The notes beneath the pieces are model-generated. The model was not told where the DNA came from. It saw only the letters and a program-made list of their open reading frames with translations, and made no database searches. A stretch of 64,000 nt of DNA from Ochrobactrum teleogrylli (lineage in GTDB: Bacteria; Pseudomonadota; Alphaproteobacteria; Rhizobiales; Rhizobiaceae), in contig NZ_VEWL01000009.1 in assembly GCF_006376685.1 (NCBI RefSeq), forward strand, positions 62,001 through 126,000, in the 5' to 3' direction. Positions 9,801-18,600 of this stretch are shown here, piece after piece. Made by a program: the position numbers and the translations under genes. Every line of letters starts with the position of its first letter. Position 1 is the stretch's first letter.

Positions 9801-11921
9801 AATTTAAAGAAAAAAGACTATAAGCTTCCTAATCGAAACAAGCGGACTGAAATTAATACGGTTTCTGCTTTTGGCCGTATACTGACGCATCTCGATGTTG
9901 ACGGTGGCAAGGATACCTACACATATTTGCAGGATGGATCGGTAGATGCGGTTACAAATGGATTGGCATCCGTCCGCTTCGGTTATGTGAAGGGAGAGCT
10001 ATCGCGCTGGACGGTATATGAAGGCACTGCCGAGCGTGCCACGACTGCGATTGAGCGAGACGAATTTCTGCGCGAGATATCCCGTACAGTAACCCCGACT
10101 GATGGTGACGCGTCTGTGCGCGTTGCGCAGACCTTTGAGGATAAGAGCGGTGCCATCGCGTCCCGAAGCGTGTCTCGTGGCGAAAAGATGGATTGGGTGG
10201 AAGAGTACGGTTACGACGCGCGAAATCGGTTAACGAGTTGGTCTTGCAAACGCAATGTTCAAAGCAACGATCCCGGCGCTCAAACATTTGTTTATGACGC
10301 ATTTGATAATATAACCAGCTGCACCACAACGAATTATGCCGGAAAAACTAATGTTACGTCATATTACTTTGATAATGCTGACGATCCTTGCCAGCTGACC
10401 AGATTGGTAACAGTTCAGCCGTCAAGCAAGCGTTCGACAGTTTCCTTGGAATATGACGCCCGTGGCTGTTTGAAAAAAGACGAGAAAGGTCGTCGGCTCA
10501 CATATGATGCTATGGGTCGTTTGTCATCGATCAATACCCGAAAAGGCGCGAAGGTCAAAACATCGTTATACAGTTACGATGCGCACGGCGAAAGACGGAT
10601 GCAGACATTGCCTGATAAAAGCCAACTTGAATTTTACTACGGCAGTCATTTTCCGCAATGCGTCATCCATCGTAAAGGCGCGCAAACACGAGCGACGCGG
10701 TGGCTTTATCACGGCAGTGACTGTCTGGTCCAGACGAGCAAGGATGGGTTGCTTCTGCCTGTGAGTAATTCGCAAGGCTCGATCCTCGCTTCAAAAAATA
10801 ATGACGAAAAATTTAAACTGCACCTATGCTTGCCATATGGCCAGACGATGGGTGCTGGCGCTGATCCTGTCACTATCGGCTTCAATGGCGAGTTCAGCGA
10901 TCCTGTCTCGGGTCACTATCACCTCGGCAACGGCTATCGTGGCTATAATCCTGTGCTGATGCGCTTCAATGCGCCCGATTCATATTCTCCATTCGGGCCC
11001 GGCGGCATCAATCCCTATGCTTATTGTTCAGGAGACCCCGTAAACAAAACAGATCCATCCGGTCACCAGGCAAGTACGTTCAAAATAATTTGGGGGATAT
11101 TTTCGATTGCAACCTTCGCGCTGGGCTTGTGGGGGATGGGAAGTGCGATCGCCGGGCTTGCGGATTTGGCGCTGGATGAGGGGGGTATCCTGACTGGCGA
11201 GGATGTAGCGGAAGGCGTGGTAGCTACTACGTTTATCGGGGCGAAAAAGGCTTCCAAGCTCGGCATCGGTATTGCGGGGCTTTCGGGGCTTGCCAACTTA
11301 ACGTCTACCGCCACGTCCATTGCGGGTGCTGGCATTTCGGTGACTGGAAATCAAGGCTCCATAGATTTCGATCCCGCACCCGAAGACCGGACAGACGCAA
11401 GAATGGATCTTGCCAATAGGCTTGAAATAGCGAGTGTTTCTTTCGCTTTCGTGGGTGGGCTTTTATCTATCTTTGGTTTCCTCCACGGCGCTTTTACTAA
11501 CCTAAATAACGTCGAGCAGGATTTCACCAATGTGAAAGCGTGGGGGAAGAAAAAGCTTGGTATTAAAGGTCCGTCTAGAGAAATACAGCCAGGATCACCG
11601 TTGGCCCCGGAGCCCGCTCATAGGAGCGGTGGCTTGCTTAGCCGGTTTCGAGAATTTATAAATAGTCGGCGGGAGCCCAACAATACGTCGCAGCCTGCGT
11701 TAAATGATGTTCCAGAGAGTAGTCCTGTGCCCTCTCGCGCCTCTTCGCACAGCTCAATACGAGCTGTAGTGAATTCGGATACTTCTGCCCCTCCACTTCT
11801 GACTACTCCGCAACCACAACTCCGAAACAGATCATTTCAATTTAGTCACGATAATGTATCTATCAATGGCACAAGGGAACACTTTAGTTACGGGGAGACA
11901 ACAACAATGAATTTGACGTAG
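6894..11921 (+). CDS. RHS/YD-repeat protein with Gly-rich hydrophobic C-terminal extension
   Basis: A 1675-residue RHS protein. The N-terminus has the usual opening of this family ('SRTGLYSVTIPL', 'GFGRGWQL' at about residues 25-75). YD repeats occur through the middle and denser towards the end ('YDYDRWGR', 'YEYDIWGN', 'YGYDARNR', 'LTYDAMGR'). The conserved RHS core ends near residue 1392 with 'RFNAPDSYSPFGPGGINPYAY' followed by 'DPVNKTDPSGH'. The extension after the core has two hydrophobic Gly/Ala-rich stretches (about 1395-1420 and 1514-1536) and a Ser/Pro-rich tail. No known nuclease, deaminase or ADP-ribosyltransferase signature is seen in the tail. RHS proteins form shells around a C-terminal cargo in Tc toxins and in polymorphic toxins. 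No T6SS marker (PAAR, VgrG), TcA/TcB subunit or immunity gene is visible, so delivery and target are open. Confidence 0.85.
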   Translation: MPDYFTHSINMNDSTKTNVDSRTGLYSVTIPLANLFANKLKGPEQSLVLNYAPFVDLDCGFGRGWQLNWTCYDENSQTLHLPSGEKYKIEVDSGFTIRQTKIKSFNFGKTQDNSYRITHNTGGIEILGSNNNGIWYPTRIFSPLGGYIELSWNQPQSNTTASLASIYGADDEQLLSATYSGGRAAFSLWPDGEDSEKFDIVAVKSNGFLTELQIGDWVWKFDYDRSINAQLGAPLNYVKYPNGMIETVDYLPDAMHYPAEAGHRVSVPCVRTYTRTFNGGQPPVVVVYDFKSEKYNGTNYLGFGGSFSEYNEEDDNIFNIIDSNYRYCTKETLKSDGGDIVTERTFNSFHLMVSQISGKGDSKTAVTVDYWIDGSTFHDLPKYYKCPKSIKVQRSIGIEKGDVYETTFTYNDDGTKKSCTANDGTQIDWEYFDINGETGACPPSPGRLQRFIKTQTVTSPAKTSSTGQIWKSSKYKDEYKYIQLDVGGDINDPNMPVAYAVLGCSQDYSVFDSISGKWKYLYKKGVSYFDEKSDSLLFGRLKCNIKTIVDESGKEYIRNENYKYEYSDYSDTLTTTETITTYDSKDDIVTKSQYSCRTGRVLAEWDRFNVRSDIYYNVHGQVKEVKLASETSKYLRVFNKSYQFLPSDIDKEVLLPTETLTFASGAQIRRWYDGGARQIKEERKVDNVWVTHSEFAYGDHGNIVEITEYDYDGDKNIIKEQTRIDYNNWCKRSRFTNLVNQRFTELDHDLMNRVVTMTWSDDKAPGAVSSRDVSAASVVTQLDARDLPISTTWRNKRNEVIATENSYYDGMKKLREHIDGSGNKTLYDYDRWGRCITRTLPGGDKVTQSYAPQSGDVLITSIAVRDKEIGSQIFDGFGRVTSAKHGGREWSCTYAGSFPKPDTVTAPDGVVFKNEYIPELDCALAKRSTVTGDLIQEYEFDPRLMSMTKAVETVSGRETVIDYEYDIWGNLKKKDYKLPNRNKRTEINTVSAFGRILTHLDVDGGKDTYTYLQDGSVDAVTNGLASVRFGYVKGELSRWTVYEGTAERATTAIERDEFLREISRTVTPTDGDASVRVAQTFEDKSGAIASRSVSRGEKMDWVEEYGYDARNRLTSWSCKRNVQSNDPGAQTFVYDAFDNITSCTTTNYAGKTNVTSYYFDNADDPCQLTRLVTVQPSSKRSTVSLEYDARGCLKKDEKGRRLTYDAMGRLSSINTRKGAKVKTSLYSYDAHGERRMQTLPDKSQLEFYYGSHFPQCVIHRKGAQTRATRWLYHGSDCLVQTSKDGLLLPVSNSQGSILASKNNDEKFKLHLCLPYGQTMGAGADPVTIGFNGEFSDPVSGHYHLGNGYRGYNPVLMRFNAPDSYSPFGPGGINPYAYCSGDPVNKTDPSGHQASTFKIIWGIFSIATFALGLWGMGSAIAGLADLALDEGGILTGEDVAEGVVATTFIGAKKASKLGIGIAGLSGLANLTSTATSIAGAGISVTGNQGSIDFDPAPEDRTDARMDLANRLEIASVSFAFVGGLLSIFGFLHGAFTNLNNVEQDFTNVKAWGKKKLGIKGPSREIQPGSPLAPEPAHRSGGLLSRFREFINSRREPNNTSQPALNDVPESSPVPSRASSHSSIRAVVNSDTSAPPLLTTPQPQLRNRSFQFSHDNVSINGTREHFSYGETTTMNLT

Positions 11922-12208
11922 GCGTAATGTTAATATTTTGTATTAATTGTGTAGTTTTTTTATGAAACCAATAATATTACAATATGGGAAATTATATTCG
12001 AAGTATGAGCCTAAAAGGACGGCTGCATAGACTAAATATGTTTGGATTAATAGAATAATGTTAAAAAATTATGTATTATTTTTCGCGATTACTTGAAAAT
12101 TTATTTAATTATTACAAAGAGTAAATTTTTTTATATAATAGAAGAATTGTTCGATCTTTAATAAATAATATAAGTATTATTAAATAAGTATATTTAAAGG
12201 AATATTGT
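11922..12208. other. AT-rich intergenic region inside the island
   Basis: A very AT-rich 287-nt spacer between the RHS gene and the first of four paralogous large proteins. It contains runs such as TTATTTAATTATTAC and no ORF I would support. It probably ends the RHS operon and starts a new transcript. AGGA lies 7 nt before the ATG at 12209. Confidence 0.5.
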
Positions 12209-15200
12209 ATGGCTACAGAATTTGATATTGAAACAGAAAACGGCGATACGGCTTATGCAGATGGTATAGATTTTATTGATGCAAAAGCATTTTATCGTGT
12301 CGATGGGACATATCCAAGCGTAACAGTCACTTTTACATTATCGGGATCGTCGACCGCCAAGTTTGAAAACCGAACCCAGATTACATCGCAGAAGACCGAT
12401 AACTCCGGTTATGCTTGGGTTAAGATTTTTGATACGACTGCCGGGAAGGTCACTCTCACGGCTAAGACCGAAGGATCAACCGCATCTCGCACTTTTACCT
12501 TCACCTTGGCTCCCTGCGTCATTCTGAAGTCTTTGAAGGGCGAGGCGTTTGTCTGGACGCAGCCCAAAGGTTTGCCAAGCGAAGATAGCCAGGCATCTAT
12601 CGAGATAACTGTAGATGGAGCAGAAGCCGATGAAACATATGCAGTTCCTTTTAGAATAATTCCGCGCAGCACGTCGGAAGGTCCGGATCAGTGGATTATT
12701 GATGAAAAGGACCCTGATAATTATAAGAACACGCGCGGTGTAGCATACATATCGAAATCCTATCCGAAATCGATAGTAAATTTAGCAAGTAAAACTGTTG
12801 TAGATATGGCTTTTCTTGCTAGATTTGACGGTCAATCAGATCACGAGGAACGAAGTATATATGTGAAATTTGTGCCTAGGTTGCCTGATACTTTAAATCT
12901 TCGCGCATATCCACCCGTAGTTAATGCTGACGGTATACAGTTAATATCTGCGGAAGCAACAGCATTAATCAATGGCCAGACCGGATCAACTAAGCCGCTC
13001 CCCGGTGTCGATGTATATTTCTCTTTGCCAGACGATTCGAACGCAGAATTTGAAACCGGCGGTCTAATACATGACTGTGACGACACCCACCGCCCCAGCT
13101 ATGGGGGGAAAACTGTATGGGGCACTACCGGGCCTAATGGAATAATTACGGCACAGTTTAGAAGCAGAGAGCCAGAAAAAGGTAAAGTATTGGCTTACGC
13201 TTACTATGACAAGAACAGCGTGCAACGAGAGGCTGACTACGAATTTGAAGTCCCGGCTGGTCTTACAATCATCATGACCGCCCAGTCGATGACGACGGAC
13301 AGCCCATCGGTGCCTGTCAGATGGAGGCCGGGCGATACACCTATCGCTGCTGCTGACGGGGTGTCATCAATCTCTATCTTCACGAAGCTCACAGACTCCC
13401 ATGGAGTGCAGTGGAAGGGCGGGGATATGTCCTATGAACTCAGTGGCACATCCGCCCAGTTTGTCCCGGGCCCGGGTATCAAGTTGACCAATTCCAACCG
13501 CACCGCAATCGTCGACATTATTGATAAAAGCACGGGCAAGCCGTTTGTCCTCGGTGTAATTAATACGGTCGCAGAAACGGTGATGGTGACGATAAAGGTG
13601 CCGTCCTTAGAAGATCGCAATACACAAACGAATACGCTGTCGTTCACGGAACCATGGATGGATGTGACGAATGTGATAGCAAGATTTCCCGTTCAGGATG
13701 TAACGCAAAGAAAAATATATGCGAACGGGCGGCATGTCGTCGAAATGCAAGTATCCATGGATATGACGACAAACAACCACGATGCTTTGCCTCAAACTGC
13801 CGTCCCGGAGAAACCATTCAAAAACGTCCAATTTTTAAACTTTAATGACGGCACGCCGTTTCCGCCCGTTGGATCGGCCGGCGTTGAGGAACGTTCCGAT
13901 GCCTCGGGGTGGACCATCGTAGAGGGAACGACGCCGGATTATCCTTATGCAACACCTATTTCCGACGCCATAAAGTCGGCGGCAGGTGAGGATGCGATAA
14001 CTGAGGCCCTTCAACCCCGTATTGGAGGCCTGGCATATGCCACAACGAGGACAGCGGCTTACAGTATTAAGTGTGGTGAATCGGTATCGGGGCAGCAATA
14101 TCAATTCGGATTCCAGGTAACACCAAGCGGAACAAGGATCATCGCGTCGAATGAGCATGTTTCCGAAGGAGGCGTTGAGATTCCGTATGCCATAGCTCTG
14201 GCAATAGAACCAATACGGTTTTTTAAAACCGGACGTTTCCTGGATCTAAATTCCCAGAAAATCATCAAATCAATACCGCAGCTTTCCTATAATATGTCCC
14301 ACATAGACACGAATGGTGTCACCACAAGCACCGAGTTAACGGATATTGATGCGATACTACAATACCCACAAAATTACTCCAGGCAGTGGGACTACATAAT
14401 AAGGTTATTAGAGGTAGAAAATAGTAACAGAATAAAAAGAGTTATATTAAGACAAGGTAGTAAAATTCCAGAAGATTACTGCTTCGCGGAAGAGTCGAAT
14501 GTTATTTATAATTTTAAAACGTATATATGGCCAAATAATATTTATGATTCCGATGGAAACTTATTGCAAACAAAAGAATCTTATACGTTAAGCAGCGAAG
14601 GGATTCCAGATGTAAAAAAAACAAATATTGTAACCATAAGTGATGCAATTCGGCTAACCCTTTTTGTAGCCTTCGGTAACATATCAAATGGTTCGTATAA
14701 ATCGCTAAATGTAAGCATAGATATATATGATCAGTATGGAAACACGGGGGCATTCTATCTCAATCCCGCGCCTCCGATTACTTACAACACAGGTTTGCTT
14801 AAAGCGCAGAAGTTCCTCCTTTCGGGAGATTTTTTCGCTAATCCGTCCACGGCTGGCGTTAGTACGGGATTTATCAATTCGAGGAATCGCCCGGGCCTTC
14901 GTGCTGGCTATGATGCCAGCCTTACGCTAGCTAACCGAGCTTGGGTGGTGTTTAACGCGGGCAATAAGTTGAAATTTCTGGCGAAGCCCAGAACAGATCC
15001 AGTTTCAATTGCCAATATACCTCCCGGATATAAAATTAATCTTGGTGATTTCTACTCCGTAACTAGTGATAACAGAGAAGTATTCTATGTATCTAACGGA
15101 AAGTATTGGAGGATCACACCTATGTGGACCGACAATACAGTGCTCATATCTGAGTTTGGTAATGACACCGATTCATTCTGGAAAATTAGTTCTGCAACTC

Positions 15201-15286
15201 AGGGTTCAGTATACTGGGTTCCGACAACGACAACTTATTCTGCAAACAACCAAGAAATATTATGGATTTTAGATGACGGAAGATAA
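12209..15286 (+). CDS. Large multi-domain Ig-like protein, paralog 1 of 4
   Basis: A 1025-residue beta-rich protein without a signal peptide. By eye the order is: a Big_1/invasin-like domain (1-100; 'YADGIDFIDAKAF...G.A.V...T..G.VT.TA'), a 'QWIIDEKDPDN' domain (101-225) shared with the N-termini of the next three genes, a second Big_1-like domain (226-345; 'VVNADG'), an Ig-like domain (346-465) and a conserved block starting 'EPWMDVT' with 'KIYANGRH'. Further on come 'YIWPNNIYD' and 'IDIYDQYGNTGAF'. The last ~115 residues are unlike those of the other paralogs. Big_1 domains are known from intimin/invasin adhesins, but the usual Sec leader and outer-membrane barrel are absent. The gene is strongly AT-rich. 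The function is unknown. Confidence 0.7.
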   Translation: MATEFDIETENGDTAYADGIDFIDAKAFYRVDGTYPSVTVTFTLSGSSTAKFENRTQITSQKTDNSGYAWVKIFDTTAGKVTLTAKTEGSTASRTFTFTLAPCVILKSLKGEAFVWTQPKGLPSEDSQASIEITVDGAEADETYAVPFRIIPRSTSEGPDQWIIDEKDPDNYKNTRGVAYISKSYPKSIVNLASKTVVDMAFLARFDGQSDHEERSIYVKFVPRLPDTLNLRAYPPVVNADGIQLISAEATALINGQTGSTKPLPGVDVYFSLPDDSNAEFETGGLIHDCDDTHRPSYGGKTVWGTTGPNGIITAQFRSREPEKGKVLAYAYYDKNSVQREADYEFEVPAGLTIIMTAQSMTTDSPSVPVRWRPGDTPIAAADGVSSISIFTKLTDSHGVQWKGGDMSYELSGTSAQFVPGPGIKLTNSNRTAIVDIIDKSTGKPFVLGVINTVAETVMVTIKVPSLEDRNTQTNTLSFTEPWMDVTNVIARFPVQDVTQRKIYANGRHVVEMQVSMDMTTNNHDALPQTAVPEKPFKNVQFLNFNDGTPFPPVGSAGVEERSDASGWTIVEGTTPDYPYATPISDAIKSAAGEDAITEALQPRIGGLAYATTRTAAYSIKCGESVSGQQYQFGFQVTPSGTRIIASNEHVSEGGVEIPYAIALAIEPIRFFKTGRFLDLNSQKIIKSIPQLSYNMSHIDTNGVTTSTELTDIDAILQYPQNYSRQWDYIIRLLEVENSNRIKRVILRQGSKIPEDYCFAEESNVIYNFKTYIWPNNIYDSDGNLLQTKESYTLSSEGIPDVKKTNIVTISDAIRLTLFVAFGNISNGSYKSLNVSIDIYDQYGNTGAFYLNPAPPITYNTGLLKAQKFLLSGDFFANPSTAGVSTGFINSRNRPGLRAGYDASLTLANRAWVVFNAGNKLKFLAKPRTDPVSIANIPPGYKINLGDFYSVTSDNREVFYVSNGKYWRITPMWTDNTVLISEFGNDTDSFWKISSATQGSVYWVPTTTTYSANNQEILWILDDGR

Positions 15287-15605
15287 AAATATATATTGAC
15301 CCGAATCTGGATTAATTAATATACATTATACATAAGTCGCAAATTTGTCCCGAAAATACCCGTTAGTGCATTCGGGCTAAAATTGATATACAGATCGTTT
15401 CTGTTTTTTCAACGCGATTAAGCGTTGTGGCAAATCAATCGCCTTTTGTCGTTGACCGATACTTTTCGTTCGCCGGTATGTGCGGGCGGATTATTTTCCG
15501 GCCTTCGGCGCCGCATATGTGTCTCAAGCCCAATGTTTTAAATGTATATCGCTGGTCACTGGCAGCGGTAAATAAGTATATGAAGCCCAGTCATAACGGA
15601 AAAAA
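15287..15605. other. Intergenic region between paralogs 1 and 2, with a GC-richer patch
   Basis: This 319-nt gap has AT-rich ends and a noticeably GC-richer centre (about 15420-15530). A possible hairpin (CCCGAA to TTCGGG, 15352-15379) could terminate the upstream gene. A 60-codon frame from GTG 15427 exists, but it has no Shine-Dalgarno site and no recognisable composition, and I do not call it. The centre may be a remnant of deleted sequence. Confidence 0.35.
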
Positions 15606-18545
15606 ATGAAAAAAAAACAATTATTAGAAGAAGCAAAAGTATCCATTCTTTTGCACAATAGTGGTGCACAGCCATGCACAGATTCTGGTCAACCTACGCC
15701 CGACGAAATAGTTACCGTACTAATCAACGTTGAAAACCCGGGTTGCGATGATGATTTTACATTGTTCGTTGAGCTTCTGGAAGAGATTCCGGCGTGGATA
15801 ATCGATGACAGCAATCCGAACGCGCGGACTAAAACAAACATAACTTTTCCTATGCACGGCGCAGGAGAGGCGTCTTTCTCCATGGCCAGCAGCAAGCCAG
15901 GACCTGTTACCGTTGCGGTTCATATTGATTACGAGGATGGAAGTAAAAGTAAAGAATTTGAGCAAAAAGTGCATTTTAGCGAGACATTTCCTGACACCAT
16001 CGAGCTGGACTTAAGCAACGATGACGCACAGGCGGATGGACGCGCCACAATTGTGGCAATCGCTACGGCTAAAAAAGACGGAACCCCAGTTGAAGGAGTG
16101 ACCGTCAAGTTTGAACTGCACCAACTCGATAGTGCTGCACGGTTCTTGGTTGAAGCAGGGATAGATATACAGCCCGATTCCGACGACAAAATAGCGTCAG
16201 GCCAAACCAATGAAAACGGGCAGGTTCAGATATCTTTTACAGACACGATCTCAGAAACCGGTGCGCTGGTTGGCTACTACAAGACGGATACGGAGCACAA
16301 TACGCCAACAAAGGAAAGACCGTTTAAGTTCAGGTGGCCCGATGGAGTAAAAGTCAACCCTGTTGGCTTATCGTTGACTACGAACAGCACCGATGATTCG
16401 GAAAGACAATTGGTTGACTGGGGAGATTCTACGGCAAGAGCATTTGCGGATGGTCAGACGGAAATAACTTTGTTTGCTGCGGTCAGGGGTGAGAATAATC
16501 AGTTATTACAGCGCGGAAAAGTACGATTTAGGATAAAGGGAACGCACGCCAAATTTAGCGGCAATGAAGATTACCTTTCTAATAGTAAAACGCAGGCTAT
16601 CCTCGATCTCGCTAAAGACACCGGTTATACAGCCAAATTGGCTATAACCTCCGCCGAAATGGAAGAAAGTAAAATTATAGTAGAACTATTAGGAGCAGAT
16701 TCGACGGAAAATGACTCCCCCGAGGCTTCCGAATTAAACTATAGTTTTGGCGAAACTTGGTTCCATGTTCCCACCATCCGTGTTGAATTTCCAGGTAGCA
16801 ACGTTGATAGAAGATATATTTACGCAAACGATCTGCATTCGGTAGACCTGCGTGTATCGGTCGAGTTTGCCGACTTCTATGGTAATCCAATTCAGGACCA
16901 TTTGAAACCCAAAGATCCATTCAAAGATGCTAATTTGATTTCTTTCGAGCAGGCCGATGTACTGGGCACTGGTGTATCAGAGGGGTGGACTTGCGAGCCC
17001 CTTGCCGAAAATCCTTTCACAACTCCGATTCCGCCTAACAATCGCGAGGGTTTGCCGGGGTACTGGGGTGAGCTCGATGCGATCACGCCGGTCAGGGCTT
17101 TTGATGCAAATAAGACGTATTCGATTAGATGCGCTCCAACGGCGAAAACGTCTAGCTATCAGTTTGGGTTCGAGATTACTCCTACAGCTCGGCAGGTTGT
17201 CGCCAAGTCGGACTATGGAAATTATACATATCGGATGGCTGAGGATATCGCCTCTAAATCTATCCGGTTCTGGGCATTTGGCATTCCTTTGAACGAAGAT
17301 CAGATGAAGACCATTACCACCATGCCAAAGATACAGTATTGCGTTGATGATTTTGATACGAATATTTCTGTCTATCCCGATAAGAAGCAAAACGATAAAG
17401 GTACATCGAATCCATCAGGGCGAGATAATCCTGAAAACTATTGGAGGCAGCGGTCTTGTACGGTAACCCTGAAAAAGGGAGACAACGAAAATTTTCTATC
17501 TCAGTGCAGAGTTTCAAACATAAGCGATATACCCAAAGATTACTCTATAAAATCAATCGCAAAAAATCTTTTCTATTATAAAATGTATTTTTGGCCAATA
17601 AATGTATATGACAATTCGGGGAATAATATAAGTGTTCCAGGTGAGCGTATCGTTTGTGGTTATAACGATGTCCCTCGTAGATTTGAGTTAAACGCGCGGC
17701 CCGGCGAGTTACACTTCGAATGGTACGCGAATTTTTCTGGTTGCTTCCCAGAAGAGACGCATCAGGTTAGTACTGAAGTAAAAGTGGATATATATGATCA
17801 GTATGGAAACTTCGGTAGCTTCACTATTACTGGCGCGAGCATGCCTACTTCAAACACGCAGGACGATTTTGATCAATGGAAAATATTGCAAGAGGGCACC
17901 ACAAATAGAGCAGCAGGCCGGGCCTTATCTTCGCTACAGCGTGTACCTAACGATATTTTTCTCAAGGACAATACGAGCAGCACAGTAGGGAATCAGGTAG
18001 ATCTAGGGAATGTTTGTTTTTATACGAAGAACTTCGGAAATGATGACTCGTATTATTATCTCACGGTTGGCAAAAAAAACAATACTGCGCCAAAATCCGA
18101 TCTCTCGCTTCATGTACGTGATAAGTATAACTGGCCTGGTATAAACGGTGCTCTGAAATGCAATATCGTGACTTCCAATGGCGCTTACCCCGCCGAATGC
18201 AATTATATGCACGTGAAACATTTGTTTGATATACTATGGTTTTCTGTGCTGGAAGCAGATATTGTAGATCAAGGCAGTGGTAAAGACAATTTTAATGGCT
18301 TATTGACCGCCCTTCAATCAGATTCTTTGATGATACCTGAAAGGTGCAAGTATGTACTTTCTCCAGTGTGGGAAACAGGCGAGATTATGTTATATAGCGA
18401 GTACGCGAAACAGTATTGTTATTGTAATGGTGAGACTGATAGTCTCAGAATGGGTGTTTACGATGAGGGAAATGATAATTCACGAAAAAAATTTTGGTTT
18501 AGCGTGGAGAGACAGACGCCTATAACGGATACGGATGTCTTATGA
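15606..18545 (+). CDS. Large multi-domain Ig-like protein, paralog 2 of 4
   Basis: A 979-residue protein without a signal peptide. Residues 1-125 match the 'AWIIDDSNPNARTKTNITF' domain of its paralogs. Residues ~128-250 form a Big_1-like domain ('AQADGRATIVAIATAKKDGTPVEG'). Residues ~255-375 form another Ig-like domain. A block beginning 'ETWFHV', with 'RYIYANDLHSVDLRV', follows, then 'YSIRCAPT', 'YQFGFEITP', 'NYWRQR', 'MYFWPINVYD' and 'VDIYDQYGNFGSF'. The C-terminal ~200 residues, from 'DIFLKDN' to 'LSPVWETGEIMLY', are shared with paralog 3 but not paralog 1. A purine-rich CGGAAAAAA precedes the ATG. The gap to the next paralog is 55 nt, so co-transcription is likely. Confidence 0.7.
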   Translation: MKKKQLLEEAKVSILLHNSGAQPCTDSGQPTPDEIVTVLINVENPGCDDDFTLFVELLEEIPAWIIDDSNPNARTKTNITFPMHGAGEASFSMASSKPGPVTVAVHIDYEDGSKSKEFEQKVHFSETFPDTIELDLSNDDAQADGRATIVAIATAKKDGTPVEGVTVKFELHQLDSAARFLVEAGIDIQPDSDDKIASGQTNENGQVQISFTDTISETGALVGYYKTDTEHNTPTKERPFKFRWPDGVKVNPVGLSLTTNSTDDSERQLVDWGDSTARAFADGQTEITLFAAVRGENNQLLQRGKVRFRIKGTHAKFSGNEDYLSNSKTQAILDLAKDTGYTAKLAITSAEMEESKIIVELLGADSTENDSPEASELNYSFGETWFHVPTIRVEFPGSNVDRRYIYANDLHSVDLRVSVEFADFYGNPIQDHLKPKDPFKDANLISFEQADVLGTGVSEGWTCEPLAENPFTTPIPPNNREGLPGYWGELDAITPVRAFDANKTYSIRCAPTAKTSSYQFGFEITPTARQVVAKSDYGNYTYRMAEDIASKSIRFWAFGIPLNEDQMKTITTMPKIQYCVDDFDTNISVYPDKKQNDKGTSNPSGRDNPENYWRQRSCTVTLKKGDNENFLSQCRVSNISDIPKDYSIKSIAKNLFYYKMYFWPINVYDNSGNNISVPGERIVCGYNDVPRRFELNARPGELHFEWYANFSGCFPEETHQVSTEVKVDIYDQYGNFGSFTITGASMPTSNTQDDFDQWKILQEGTTNRAAGRALSSLQRVPNDIFLKDNTSSTVGNQVDLGNVCFYTKNFGNDDSYYYLTVGKKNNTAPKSDLSLHVRDKYNWPGINGALKCNIVTSNGAYPAECNYMHVKHLFDILWFSVLEADIVDQGSGKDNFNGLLTALQSDSLMIPERCKYVLSPVWETGEIMLYSEYAKQYCYCNGETDSLRMGVYDEGNDNSRKKFWFSVERQTPITDTDVL

Positions 18546-18600
18546 AATTTATATCAGTATGTAATTTTATCTAAAATATTTGTCACGAAGGTGTTAAATA

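Noticed and set aside
15427-15609. 60-codon frame between paralogs 1 and 2
   Set aside because: GTG start without a Shine-Dalgarno site, no recognisable features, and it overlaps the start of the next gene.
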